Below are positions 46,249-58,139 of a stretch of DNA of 64,000 bases, one piece after another. The notes under the pieces were generated by a model. The model made no database searches and had not been told where the DNA came from. It saw only the letters and a list, made by a program, of their open reading frames with translations. Made by a program: the position numbers and the translations under genes. Position 1 is the first letter of the stretch, and each line of letters begins with the position of its first letter. Source of the DNA: Tetrastigma voinierianum (Eukaryota; Streptophyta; Magnoliopsida; Vitales; Vitaceae); the NCBI GenBank assembly GCA_016808115.1, contig JAEQBH010005286.1, positions 457,501-521,500 of the forward strand, written 5' to 3'.

Positions 46249-48187
46249 ACCCTAGTCCTCACTTCTTAACCAATCGGAGCTGGGGCGACATCGGCAAACA
46301 AAGCTTCATGTTTTTTTATGTTAATTTTGTCCCTAGACTCTAACCCGATCCTCAAATTCTTAACCACTCGGGCTGGCATTATTGGCAAACAAAGCTTCAT
46401 GTTGATTATTAGTCAATGTAACAAGAAGAATTTGAGAAATAATATACAGTTCTTAATTATCATCTATAAAAGTGCTTGTTGCATATATTTAGGTCATGTT
46501 TGGAACCCAAAAGTACTAAGGAAAGAAAAGAAAAGTGAAAATTGGCAAAAAAGAAAGTTTGAAAGAAAATAAAAAATAGAGTTTAATTTCAATAAACTAA
46601 TTCTATTTATTTTTTTAACTCATTTTATTTATTTCTCTCTTTTATATAAGGACTAAGAAATTTTAAAATATGTAAAATTTTAAAGAATTTTAATTTCTTT
46701 TTTCCTAGTGCTTTCAGCTCGAATTGTAATCTAGACCTTTTAGACTATTTCATTTTCTTTCTCTTCTCTCTCTCTCCCTCTCTCGCTCATAGACATAACC
46801 TAGCAACTTGATGGCATCCAGATAATTTAGGTTGGATTGTATTTGCTTTAGATGTTCTTCCTTTCTCTTTCAAAACTTTCATTTTTCATTTTCTATTCCA
46901 ATGACTAACTCCTCAAATTTGGAATTTTACCCCCATTCGTTTACCTTGGGTTGAAGATGACATTTCCATTCATCATTCTTTTCGTATATATCTTAAATTT
47001 GGAACAAAGGTTAGAAAAAAAGTTAAATTTATGACGAGTCTTAACACCACCTTTTATATTACATAAATCGTGATCTAGCTAGATCATCAATTTTTTCGTT
47101 TTCTTGGAAAAGCGAGATCTATCTCCCCAAAATGATGTCTTAAGAATGAAGCAACCATTTATATTTACTCTCTCATCACCTTCTTCTGATGGGTAGTTTG
47201 TTCTTTTAGTTGAAGGTTACAACTGATTAGAGTCAAGGGGAGTCTATCCGTGATACTTGTTAATTGAACCAACAGATAAGGGAAGTTAAATATAGAATTA
47301 AAAAAAGGGAAACTTATGTTATCGGATATCAATTTCAAACTATTTGAAAAAAGAGAACCGAATAATCTTATTTGAAGCCAATCCAACATGTGATCAAATA
47401 TTTGATAAAGAGAGAGTTGTATGTGTATGAGCCTTAAAGTATAAGTCATGTAACAAATGGGTACAACTATGATGTAATATGAATTTTAGGTACTAAATAA
47501 GACTCACACACCTACACCATCTATATAAGATATTTGGACTTCTTTATCAAATATTTTATTTTTATGATAAACTCTGCATGAAATAAGATTATTTGGCCTT
47601 CATTTGTAGATAGTTTGAAATTGATGCCCCTTAGCATAGTTTTCCATGCATTATAACCTGGGAGTTGTTTCAAATCTTCCTTCTTACTTGTTGTAAGGCT
47701 CACTTCCAACTCCTTCTAGTTCTAATATTTTTTTTTTAAAACTCCCATTCTAAATCGAGTGAAGAAATCTCTCTATTGTATTCCAAAGTGAATTTCATCG
47801 GAGTTCTTGATTCATCAATAACACCTTGAGTAGCATGTTTCCCCGTTGTGTGGGAAATTTTAATAACAACTGACAATTATTCTTATTCTTCGAATTTAGT
47901 GTTTTTTTTTGTATTTTTTAGGAAAAAAATAAATTGGGAACCAAAACGTGTTTTCCATGTTTTCCTTGTTTTTGAGAATAGAAAACATATAGTTTCTAAA
48001 ACAACCTGAAATAGATGGTAAAGATTGTTATGATCCTATGGTATTCAGTATGTTTTATAAGTCCAATCTTTTACTGTTTTCATCATGGGTTTTAAGGGTG
48101 ATGGATTTGTAACCCACTTTATTCTAGTGAAAGAAAATTCTTTCATACTTTTCATCCTCGTTGAAGGGTTTCCATATTTATGATATA
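46249..48187. other. Intergenic DNA, no gene recognised
   Basis: No gene is supported. A short direct repeat (GGCAAACAAAGCTTCATGTT at 46290 and 46384, each near a TTAACCA(A/C)TCGG phrase) spans 46250-46410. CATGTTTGGAACCCAAAAG at 46494 resembles a MITE end but has no partner. Confidence 0.45.
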
Positions 48188-49008
48188 TGTTGGATGTTTT
48201 AAATAATTATGATGGGCCATGTATGTAAATATTAAATATTTTCATGCAATCAATTTTAATTAAGTCTATTTAAAGTGATCTAATTGGAAATAAATAATTG
48301 GCTTAAGGGCATAATTGTGATGGAATTAATGTGTGGATGCATAAGGAATATTTCTAATTTGATGAGGCACCAAATTAGAAATATCTAATTAGTATAAATA
48401 GTAGGGTTATGGTCACCAATTCATCGGACAAAAAATGAACCCTAGTTTTTCTTCTTCTCTACATCCCTATCACTCTTGTCATTAGGCACCAAATTTGAAG
48501 ATCAAGATATTCGATGGCTTTCGACAATGGAAACAAGTACGCTTCTGCTATACAAACTTAATATATCTTGAATTAAATGGGTAGAAACATGATTATTTAG
48601 GGTTTGCCTTTTATGTATGTTTCATGTCCAATATATAAGGAATTTCTAGTATATTTATAATATTATTAGGATTAGAAACACATATGTTTAGAAACATTAT
48701 TAGAAATCACCTTAGCCAATTTCACATCAAACAAATACGAGTCTAGCTAAACCTGATCTGAACTTTGAACTCGCAAGCATTTCTTCCTTCAATTCAGTTT
48801 TGTGAAATCCATCAATTCGCGCTTACTTAATACTTATTTTTGAAGAAAAGGAAGGAAAACATGGGCTTAAAGTTACTAAGCATAAAAGAATGATCTTTTT
48901 ATATCAAGCTACTGTAGAAGAAAAAGCAAATTTAATTTCCATGGAAGGAAGGGCAAAGAAAGAAGGATTTTCTTACTATTTGGGTAGGGGAATCAATAAT
49001 TCCTGACA
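48188..49008 (+). repeat. Ty1/copia LTR (5' LTR), about 820 bp
   Basis: Begins TGTTGGATGTTTTAAATAAT and ends TCCTGACA. It is followed after two bases by TAGTATCAAAGCC, a mutated form of the TGGTATCAGAGC primer site complementary to initiator tRNA-Met. A TATA box with its usual LTR context (TATAAATAGTAGGGTTATGG, 48393) lies about 200 bases in. The gag-pol remnant follows downstream on the same strand. No 3' LTR is present in the window. Confidence 0.72.
48393..48400 (+). promoter_or_regulatory. TATA box of the copia LTR
   Basis: TATAAATA occurs within the putative U3 region of the copia LTR, about 30 bases upstream of a likely transcript start near CACCAATTC. Its position in the LTR matches the promoter layout of plant copia elements. 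Whether it is still active cannot be judged. Confidence 0.5.
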
Positions 49009-49441
49009 AGTAGTATCAAAGCCAATCCAATCCATATTTGATTCTTGAGATTTAATTAATTTATCTTTTATTTTTATTTTTTTATATGGATTCATATTAT
49101 CATGCACTCAAAATTGTTTTCGATGTGATTTAAATAATTAAATCTTGGAAACTTAATTATGAGATTCGAAACATTTAATCTGTTTAAGGATTGATAAAAT
49201 AAAATAAATTCAAATCAAACTACTCTTCCTCCGTTTTGTGTAGTGATTTGATTTGATTTTATATTTTGAGATTCATTAGAGCTTTAATTTTATTAAAGGA
49301 TTTTAATTAAAAAAGAAGATTTAGATTCCGTTTTAGAAGTTAAAGTTTATTTTTTTAATTTAAAAAATCCTTCAGTTTAAAAGAAATATATAATTTTGTA
49401 TGGGTTCAGGTTACAAATTCATCTTGGCTTCAAACCTGAAG

Positions 49442-49444
<3 letters not shown>

Positions 49445-49522
<78 letters not shown>
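49445..49522. repeat. (AT)n microsatellite, 78 bp
   Basis: A pure AT dinucleotide run of 39 units lies in the copia leader between the primer site and gag. Length in the true genome may differ because such runs are unstable. Confidence 0.97.
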
Positions 49523-49525
<3 letters not shown>

Positions 49526-49689
49526 GATTCAGTTTCTGAGAATTCAAACTAGCGGATAATTTGTTTTAAATTAATTTTTTTTTAATTTGATTTATGGGTT
49601 CGGATTCAAACTTAGCAAGATTTTTTTGGGTTTATACTTGCAGTTTTTAATATAATTATAGTTTTTTTTTAGAATATATATTTATCCAG

Positions 49690-51140
49690 AATATTTTTTA
49701 TAGGATTTATGTATGTTATACATAACCATACTCAATGGGTCTAACTTTAAGGACGGTAAAGAGAACATTTTTATTGTTCCCGGCTCCATGGATCTAGATC
49801 TTGCACTCGGATAGAGTGTCCCACTACTCTTACATATTCGAGTTCCTCTGCTGACAGAGTGAACAAAGATAAGTGGGAGCACTCGAATCACATGAGTCTT
49901 ATGATCATTAAACGCGGTATTTCAGAGGCATTTAGGGGTGCCGTATATGAGGAAATTACCAATGCAAAATAATTCCTTGTCGAAATCAAAAACCGACGGT
50001 AAAGAATGATACAGGAAATAAGCACATTTATTGTGCTTGATTACCATGTAGTATAAAGACAAAGGTAATGTAAGGGAGCACATCATGAAAATGTCTCATA
50101 TTGCTTCAAAACTTAAAGCTTTAAAGCTCGAGTTTTCTGATGACATGCTCATGCATCTAGTATTGCTCTCACTTCCTACACAATACAACCAGCTTAAGGT
50201 TATTACAAACTACCAAAAGGATAAATTGCATCTTAATGAGCTCATTTCGTATTGTGTACAAGAGAAAGTTAGATTGAAGCAAGACAGAACTAAAGGTGCC
50301 AATTGGCTACCACCTCTAAAATTAAGGATATGAGCATTAAAAGAAAAAAAAATACTAAAGCTGCTGATAAGGGTCCAACCCAAAAGAAACAACAACAGGA
50401 AAACAAAAGTTGTTTCTTTTGCAAAAAGGAATGACACACAAAGAAGGAATGTGTAAAATACCATGATTGCATGTAAAGAAAGGTACATTTTGCCGGTATG
50501 TTCTAAGGTAATTTAGCTTTAGGTACCTAAAAACACTTGTGTTGTGGATTCGTGCTACTTACTCACATAAGTGTTTCTATGCAGAGTTGTATGAGCTACT
50601 GAAAACCAAGTAATGGTGAAAGACACATTTTTATGGGTGACTGAAAGCAAGTCAAGTAAAGTATGATAGGCACTTTAGGTTGCTAGAAAATGGATGTTAT
50701 TTTGGATTTAAAGATACTTTCATTGTACCATCTTTAGACGGAATTTGGTTTCAATTTTTTACTGGACAAATTTGGTTATTCTTGTTCATTTTGAAACAAT
50801 CAGATTAATTTATCTTTAAATTCAATATTGTTGGTACATGTTTTCCAAATGCTTATGATAATCTATATATGCTTGAAACCATTGTATCTTATAATGAAAC
50901 CTTGCATGTGGAATCACGTGGGTACTAAACACAAATTAAATAAAGACAATTAAGTCTCACTATAACACAAGCCAATAGGTCAGTTATTTCTAGAAATATA
51001 ATTCAGCTACTGTTCGATGGGATTCTAGATTCCTTAATTTTACAAACCTTGATATTGTGTTGAATGTAAAGGGAAAGCATACCAAAACTAAAAGATTGGT
51101 GCCAATAGGTCTACAAAATTTTGGAACTTGTTCCACTACT
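49690..51140 (+). pseudogene. Ty1/copia gag-protease remnant
   Basis: The plus strand encodes, in broken frames, the start of a TNT1-type copia polyprotein. Gag contains DLDLALRIE-like text (49790), IKRGISEAFRGAV (49905), then MKMSHIASKLKALKLEFSDD and LHLNELISYCVQEK (50085-50275), the UBN2 retrotransposon gag domain. A zinc knuckle follows at about 50410, SCFFCKKE...H...C, with the middle damaged. The protease site near 50540 reads VVDSCYLLTHI where the family has VDSGATTHI, so the catalytic DSG has become DSC. GAG-pre-integrase text (NLYMLETIVSYNETLHVESR, about 50865-50925, and GKHTKTKRLVPIG, about 51070-51105) closes it. Integrase, RT and RNase H are absent. The element is truncated and inactive. 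Confidence 0.85.
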
Positions 51141-51824
51141 AGAAGGTGCGAGGCTCATTGGTTGCAAATGAATTTTTAAAACCAAGCGGGATCTGGGTAC
51201 AATGCGGACTGGAAAGGTAAGATCCCTATTTTTTTCAGCATATTTAGTTATGACTTTCTATATTACACGAAACTAATAATTTTTTTATTTGAAGGTGAAA
51301 TTTAGTCAGGCATTTGACTTTAATAAAAGTATCGATAAGACGATGGTGATATAAGTGATTATGTAGTTCTACCCAACTAATATTTGAATTTATTCTTTAA
51401 GTACAAAAGTAAGCAAAATGTGTACATTTGAGAAGCAAAATAACAAAACTTGGGACCAAATGTGTTCAAAATATGCTATCGTGGGTGAAAAAATATTTTT
51501 TTCCTTTTTCTTTGTCTTTTTTTTTGGGCAAATTAACCATTTTTAGGACTTAATTAACGTTTATCATGATGTTTCCACTCATATAGGGGCTATACAATTA
51601 TTTTTTAAAGTAACATTCAATTTGAGAGTCAATTTTATCTGTAAATGGAGTTGTTTGCATTAATGTACATCATCAGGAGGAGAAATAATTGTTTTGTGAT
51701 TTTACGTATATGACTCCGGAAACAATAAAAGCTAATACACTCCTTTCATATAAAATTGTTCTACTCATAGGAGTCTTTTTGAGATAATATTACCCTGCCC
51801 CAGCCCTCTATTCTAAAGACTAAT
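51141..51824. other. Intergenic DNA, no gene recognised
   Basis: AT-rich sequence after the copia truncation point. No open frame or repeat could be assigned. Confidence 0.45.
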
Positions 51825-52665
51825 TTGACACTGTTTCTTATAACAACATTTATAATCAAAATAACGCTTTAATCATAAATGTTTTTATACGAATCTAAAA
51901 AAATTATTATATTAAAGTTTTTTGTAATATGTCGTATAGGCATAAAAAGGGCTTTTATATTATTAAAATGACAAGAAAAGACATTTAATATTTAATTACA
52001 AAAATAGGATATCATAATAAACAAATTTTTAATACAAAAGTATATAAATACATATAAAAAATTATATTAATAAAACCTAAATAAATTACTTTTATGATTA
52101 TAAAAAATTATATTAATAAAACCTAAATAAATTATTTTTATGATTATAAAAAATTTATGACAGAAATAAGCAAATTAATAAATATTTCTATCAATAAAAA
52201 CCTAAATTTTTTTTTTTTTTTACTATTATGAAATTTTTTAAAAATATTTATAAAAAATGTTTATGTATTTTATTCATTACTTCAAATGTTTACAAAAAAA
52301 TATTTATAAAAGGATTTGAATCAATTAATAGTGTATGTAAACATTTGTATTAATAAAACTTAAAATGAATATTTTTATAAATATAATATTTGTATGATTA
52401 TATAAATTCTTTTAAAATATTTATAAAAAAACATTTGAATTATTTAAATTTTAAAGTATATCATATTATCCGGATTTTTAAATAAAATAAATAAATGTTT
52501 TAAAAAAACACTCAAGTGCTTCTAAAAACACTCTTAAGTGCTTTTAGAATTTAAAAACTATTTTTAAAGTATTATCAAACACCTTTTGTTTTGTCCTAGA
52601 AATATTAAAAGTGTTTTTATACCTACAAACACTTTTAGAAAGCATTATCAAATTGAACCTCTAAC
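51825..52665. mobile_element. AT-rich TIR element (MITE-like), fuller copy
   Basis: The left end CTAATTTGACACTGTTTCTT and the right end, reversed, GTTCAATTTGATAATGCTTT share an imperfect terminal inverted repeat. Inner ends (AACATTTATAATCAAAATAACG and its counterpart near AAACACTTTTAGAAAGC) also pair. The interior is over 80% A+T and contains the 50-bp repeat AAAAATTATATTAATAAAAC CTAAATAAATTA twice (52059 and 52106). The copy at 11048-11520 is a relative. No coding capacity. Confidence 0.6.
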
Positions 52666-53215
52666 CCTAGAAATTAAACTTTTTGTGCATTGCACGAGCA
52701 AAGCAGGGTTTTGTATTATTAAAATTACAAGAAAACACATTTAATATTTAATTACAAAAATAGGATATCATGATAAACAAATCTTTTTATTACAAAAGTA
52801 TATAAACATATAAAAAAATTATACATAAACCTAAATAAATTATTTTTATGATTATAAAAAATTATATTAATAAAACTCTAAAATTTTTATATAAATAAAT
52901 AAATAATCAATTATATAAAAAACATTTTAATTACTTAAATTTTAAAAGTATATCATATTATCTGGATTTTAAAATAAAATAAATAAATGTTTTAAAAAAA
53001 CACCTTCAAGTGCTTCTAAAAAAACACTTAAAGAGTGTTTTTTAGAACTTAAAAAAACTATTTTTAAAGTATTATCAAACAACTTTTTGTTTTGTCCTAG
53101 AAACATTAAAAGCGTTTTTATGCCTATCAACACTTTTAAAAAAACATTGTCAAATTGACTCTAACCCTATAAATTAAACTTTTTGTGCATTGCACGAAGC
53201 AAAGCAGGCTTTGAG
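52666..53215. repeat. Second partial copy of the AT-rich element, as a tandem duplication
   Basis: The sequence from TATTATTAAAATTACAAG (about 52713) to CATTGTCAAATTGACTC repeats the right two-thirds of 51950-52665. Both copies are followed by the same flank, CTCTAACCCTA(G/T)AAATTAAAC then TTTTTGTGCATTGCACGA, at 52671 and 53158. Shared flanks show that about 490 bp of element plus flank was duplicated in tandem rather than transposed. Confidence 0.75.
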
Positions 53216-56206
53216 CCTTTGGCCCACAGTCACTTACCTGTTGGGGGCTTTTATGTGTACGGCCCAGTTAGCCCACATTCCTCATGCTAGGCCATGAGAT
53301 GTTTGTAATACTGCCCATTTTAAATTATATCATACTCCATGTTAATCCTTATTCGAAACAATATTTAATCATGTTAACAACAAAACTCTATCACAAAACA
53401 TAACTATATTCTCATATTCGAATCATTAAAATTAAGTTAAAAATATCTAAATCATTAACCATCTCAATTTTATACATTGGATTAGAGTGTAGGTTCATCA
53501 ACTTAGTTAGTATCTACATTATTTTTATTTCCAAAATATTTTAATAAATTAAAAAAAAATTAAATAGGTCCAAACTCCATTTCCTCCTCGATCGCTGCGC
53601 CCTGTTCACCTCGTTTGGGCCCCTGTCGCCCCCATCAGTCAATGTTTTCTTTGGGGCAGCTTCTGAAGCATTATGGTTGGCGCTATCAATCAACCCCCTT
53701 TGTCCTTCTCACTGCTCTTTTCCCTTTCCTCTTCCCCCTTTTTCCTTTATCCCCAACCCCTCTAAAGCTTTTCTTCCATGATTTTCCATCCCTTGATCAA
53801 GCCCGGGAAGAAAATCCTGTGCCTTCATCACAAAACAACTACTAATAAAGCAGAGGAGGAAACATCCCCCTCATTCTTGCGGTTCTCCAGCCTGTAAGCA
53901 CACCCATTTTCTCCCTCCACCGAGATCTCGAACGACTTCTAATCGACTGAAAACCATTTTTCGGAGACCTCTCCATTCTCGCATCCCGAAAGAGAGAACA
54001 ACGGCTGGTCGTACACTTCCCACTCTTCTATTAAAACAAGCTTTTACTCTGCTTTATTAGTAGTTGTTTCGTGAGGCTTTGCTTTGTTCTAGCAGTTCAT
54101 ATGGACCTAGTTGATGAGCTGCAATCTGTTGTGTGCAGAGGAATTGATGAAGCTTAAAATCAAGAGCCTTAGTTTTGTCTATATAGTTTATAAACTAAAC
54201 CTAATTATGGGGTTTGTAGATGACTTGAGAATTAGGGAGCCCGCCCAATAATGGGCCAAAAGCTGGATGATTTGCTCCCGGGCGAATAAACTGTGAAAAT
54301 TTGGCTGCTTCTAAATCAATTTTGTTTTTGTAAAGCCTAAATGCTTGAGTTTTTGAGTATTTAAAATCAAACGGCCAGTGTCATAAAATTGTTGTCTATA
54401 AAAGGGAAAAGGAAATGGTGTTCAATCTCCTGTCTTCTGCATATTGGAATCTCTCTCTTCCTTCTTCTTTACCGTTCCTGCTTCATCATCGCCGCTGAAG
54501 AACTGTTGTTTGTATCTTGGGGAATCAAATTCCTAATGACAGTGTTTCACACACGCCTCAGTTGGAACTGTTTTTTCAAACCTTCTTACGTACTCGTTTT
54601 ACAGGTTCACCGTTAAACTAGATAGATAATGATCAAGACTAAAAGGTTGAAGAAAATAGTTCTTAAATCTTTGTTTCTTGATTTGGTGCTTTCACAACAT
54701 TAGGCTGTCATAGATGTTGTTAATTACCATTTTATTTATCATTATTTACTACATGCTTGAATCTTGAATACTTGTAGAGAGTTGGACTTGTTTTGGGATT
54801 GGGATGATGCTATGGTTACTAAATTTGGGATTTATAGTGTTTTTAAGGTCATCATGTTGGGAACTTTATGTTTCAGACATGAATGCTTGTGGACCAGCGT
54901 CCTTGTTACACTCTAATATAGATGCTTATTTGGGTGGTCAACTTCAAAAAAGGCAAAATGCAAGATCCACAATCCACATAATTCATCACTACCCAATCCC
55001 TTGACATCTTCTCATTTATCTTGCAGATGATGAATGAAAGAAAAATCTTTGGAAAGTTTTGAATTGTAGATTTCACTTGGTGATTTATAATGTATTATTA
55101 CTGGTACCAAGAATTGCCAGATTTAGTTTTTTAGTTCTTGGCTGTTGATCTGCATGTAAAGCTTGGCTTAAACATTTGTAATGCAGTATTTGTATTCTTG
55201 CCGAGGCTGCCCTACTGGTGCTAAGGTGCTAGAAACCTCTCAAAGGTTATTGTTAAGCTGTGTTCCAACAAAGTGCACATTTAGGTATTGGTGAAATCGA
55301 GTTCAAGATATTTCCAGGTGAGATCATGGCCGCTAAGGCTACAAGTTTGGAGTTTGAGGAAACCCATTGGCTGAACCAGAGGTATGTGTCTGTAGAAACT
55401 TTGCTTGCTTACCATTTGAAGTTCCACTGCCATGACATTCTACCAAAAACATCAGTTGAGACTCTTTGCATTGCATCATTTGTTTGTCTTTAATTTTTGC
55501 AGTTTATGTGCCAAAAGAATTGACATTCCCATCACAACTATAGAAATTAGCGGTAGAGCGAAACCCATCTCATTCCCATCTCCAGAAGTAAATATCACAA
55601 GTTCATGACAAGGAAACCGGAAAAACTCAGCACTGTCTTTTAAATGGAATTCCTGTTAACTACAAGGTATACCTAGTATTAAAACTGCTTCAGGGAATTC
55701 TAGAGAACTTAATCTTCACTTTTAGTACTATAAGATAAAGATTCATTTTTTATTATGTATGGTGATGGATAGATGTTTTTAAACATTTGTGTGAATGAAA
55801 CCTATAATGAAGACTTAACTGTTGTCTTTTTGAACATTTTCTTTGCCAGATATCCTATCCTATTTGTACCTATTTTTCATGATAAAATTTTCATTTTTGT
55901 ATCATTTTTAGAAGAGGGGAGAAAAATCACTATTGATACAGAGATTTGGTTTTCTAGAAAACCTAATGCATCTCAGAGACTCATCGGCTTTTTAAAATTT
56001 CAAAATCGGTTAAGGACACATATGATTTGGATTGATGATCTAAGTGAAACATAATAATATTGCTCTATTTTTGGAATCATTTCATCAATGTTTGTATTGA
56101 TAATTTTCGCTATAGAAGATTATGATTGGTTTGGATCATATACTTTCTTCTCTATTATGTGTATGTTTTGATGGGAACAAGTGCATGCATGGATGATAAG
56201 TAGTGT
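53216..56206. other. Three kilobases without a recognisable gene
   Basis: Codon-like stretches occur on the plus strand: a hydrophobic segment MLSIKGKRKWCSISCLL (54389), and EIMAAKATSLEFEETHWLNQ (55320) followed by GTATGT, with a TTTTTGCAG at about 55500. Exon-like text VYVPKELTFPSQL and NGIPVNYK follows (55505-55665). Together they suggest the decayed or very divergent remains of a spliced gene on the plus strand, but I recognise no family. The remaining DNA is ordinary intergenic sequence. Confidence 0.4.
53828..54074. repeat. Inverted repeat, 27-bp arms with 190-base loop
   Basis: The left arm CACAAAACAACTACTAATAA AGCAGAGG (53828-53855) is matched in reverse complement by ACTCTGCTTTATTAGTAGTT GTTTCGTG (54046-54074) with two mismatches. 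In transcripts of either strand these would form a stem closing a long loop. Confidence 0.85.
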
Positions 56207-58139
56207 ATTTTTTTTTTTGATGAATAAACAACAAATTATATTAAAAACCACCAAAAGAACCCCGATAATGTGAGTACAAAAGGGCCCTCAATGGGGAAGA
56301 AAGGAAAGGAAAGGAAACAACTAACCACCCACACAGAAGACATGCAAAAGCTCATTTACAAATCAATCAATGAATTTGGTCTCTCCACACAATGCATATT
56401 AACCTAAGACCAGAGGTTACTAAGAAAAATAGACTTCATCCTATTGATTGAAATATCCTCACCCTCAAACACAATTCTATTTCTCTCCGCTGTAGTCTTA
56501 AAATACAAGTGGGCAACCATCACGCCTTCTTCCGCCACTTTCCAACAAATGAACCTTGCCAAGACAAGTATGGTCTCTTCACAGAGGGGAAACACCCACC
56601 GACACCATAAATGGCTAGAAGCAAATCAAATCCCATAAAATTGTAGTCTTGGAAAATGAATCAATAAATGACTACGCTTCCCTTCTCGCCTACAAAGGAA
56701 ACACTTATTCGCCAATGATCTACCCTTTTCAATTGATCAAGAGCAACACTTTCACCAAGAAGCTCTCAAGAGAAGAAGCCAACTTCGTGGGCACCCCAAA
56801 GAGTTCCGCACAAAACGAAAAGGGAAAAAGACTCGTCTCGTAGTCAACAAATGTAAAATCAGTCTAATCGAAACTCCCATCCTTGACATTTTTCATCAAG
56901 AACACATTCTCCCGATCTAGAGAACTTCTTTCCTTGAAGATCATGCAGAAAACTGAACATTCTCCATCTCTCATTCATTGAAAGGTCTAGCAAATGTAGG
57001 TGACCACCCCCCTTCCTCCCCAATTGGATTCAAATAATCTGCCACCATAGCCTCTTTATTTGTTGCTAATGAAAACAAAGAGGGGAAAGTTAAAGGCAAA
57101 GGCTCCTCTCCACACCATTTGTCTTTCCAAAAGCGGACCCTCCTACCATTCCCTAAAGAACAAAAAGTGCCAGTGATAAAGGCCTCCCATTCCTTTCTAA
57201 TCTCTTTCCAAACTCATGAACCATAATTTCCTCGCACCTTGCAGCAAACTCCCAAGCATTCCTACTTCCTTCCAAACTTTGTGCTAATTACTTTCTCCAC
57301 ATCGACTCTCTCTTGTTTGCTCAAGAAGAGGGCATTGTTAAGATTATATATCCCCAATACCCAACCCGCCTTGTTTTTTGTCGAGGATAAGGTAGTCCTT
57401 CACTAGATGCGGTTCTTAGTCTTAAAGAACTCCTCCACCCCATAGGAAGCCCTTTCAATATACTCTAATCTCAACTTAACTCTCATTGGGAGACAAAATA
57501 GAGAAATGTAATAAGTTGGTAAGCTAGAAAGGATACTTCGAATGAGAGTGAGTCTTCCCCCTTTTGAGATATATTGTCTCTTCCGTAGAGCTAGCTTTTT
57601 TCGAAACCTTTATTCTACATTATTCCAAATCGCCACTGAATTGTGATGAGCCCCTAAAGGGAGACCAAGCTAAGAAATAGGTAAAACTCCTATCTTGCAC
57701 CCAATCTTCAAAGCAAGCTCCTCAACATTATCCACTCCTCCCACAGGAATGATCTCACTTTTAGCAAAATTAACCTTCGGCTCATAAAATAGCTTCAAAC
57801 AACATTAGTAACCAACTGAGATAAGCCATTTGATCTTGTTTCGGCTCATAAAACAATATAGTGTCATCCACATAATAAGCGAGATGATCCGTCTCCTCTC
57901 CCCTCGAAGGAATCCCCTCAATGCCTTTGTCAATGAGACAACTGGCTTCCATCCCAATCACAAAAAGATATGGCGCAGTTTTGATCCCCCCCGTTCCCAA
58001 CCTCTGAAAGCCCGAAGAAACCGTAAGTGGAACCATTTACTCATAACCGAGAAGGATGCCGAAGAGATACACCAATTGATCCAAATAATCCACTTAGTTC
58101 CAAAGCCCATTTTCAATAAAACTGCTAATAAAAACTCCC

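Noticed and set aside
46244..46290. tRNA-like phrase TTGAACCCTAGTCCTCAC
   Set aside because: It lacks a cloverleaf: no acceptor pairing or anticodon arm is found at the right distances. Such phrases are common in plant repeats.
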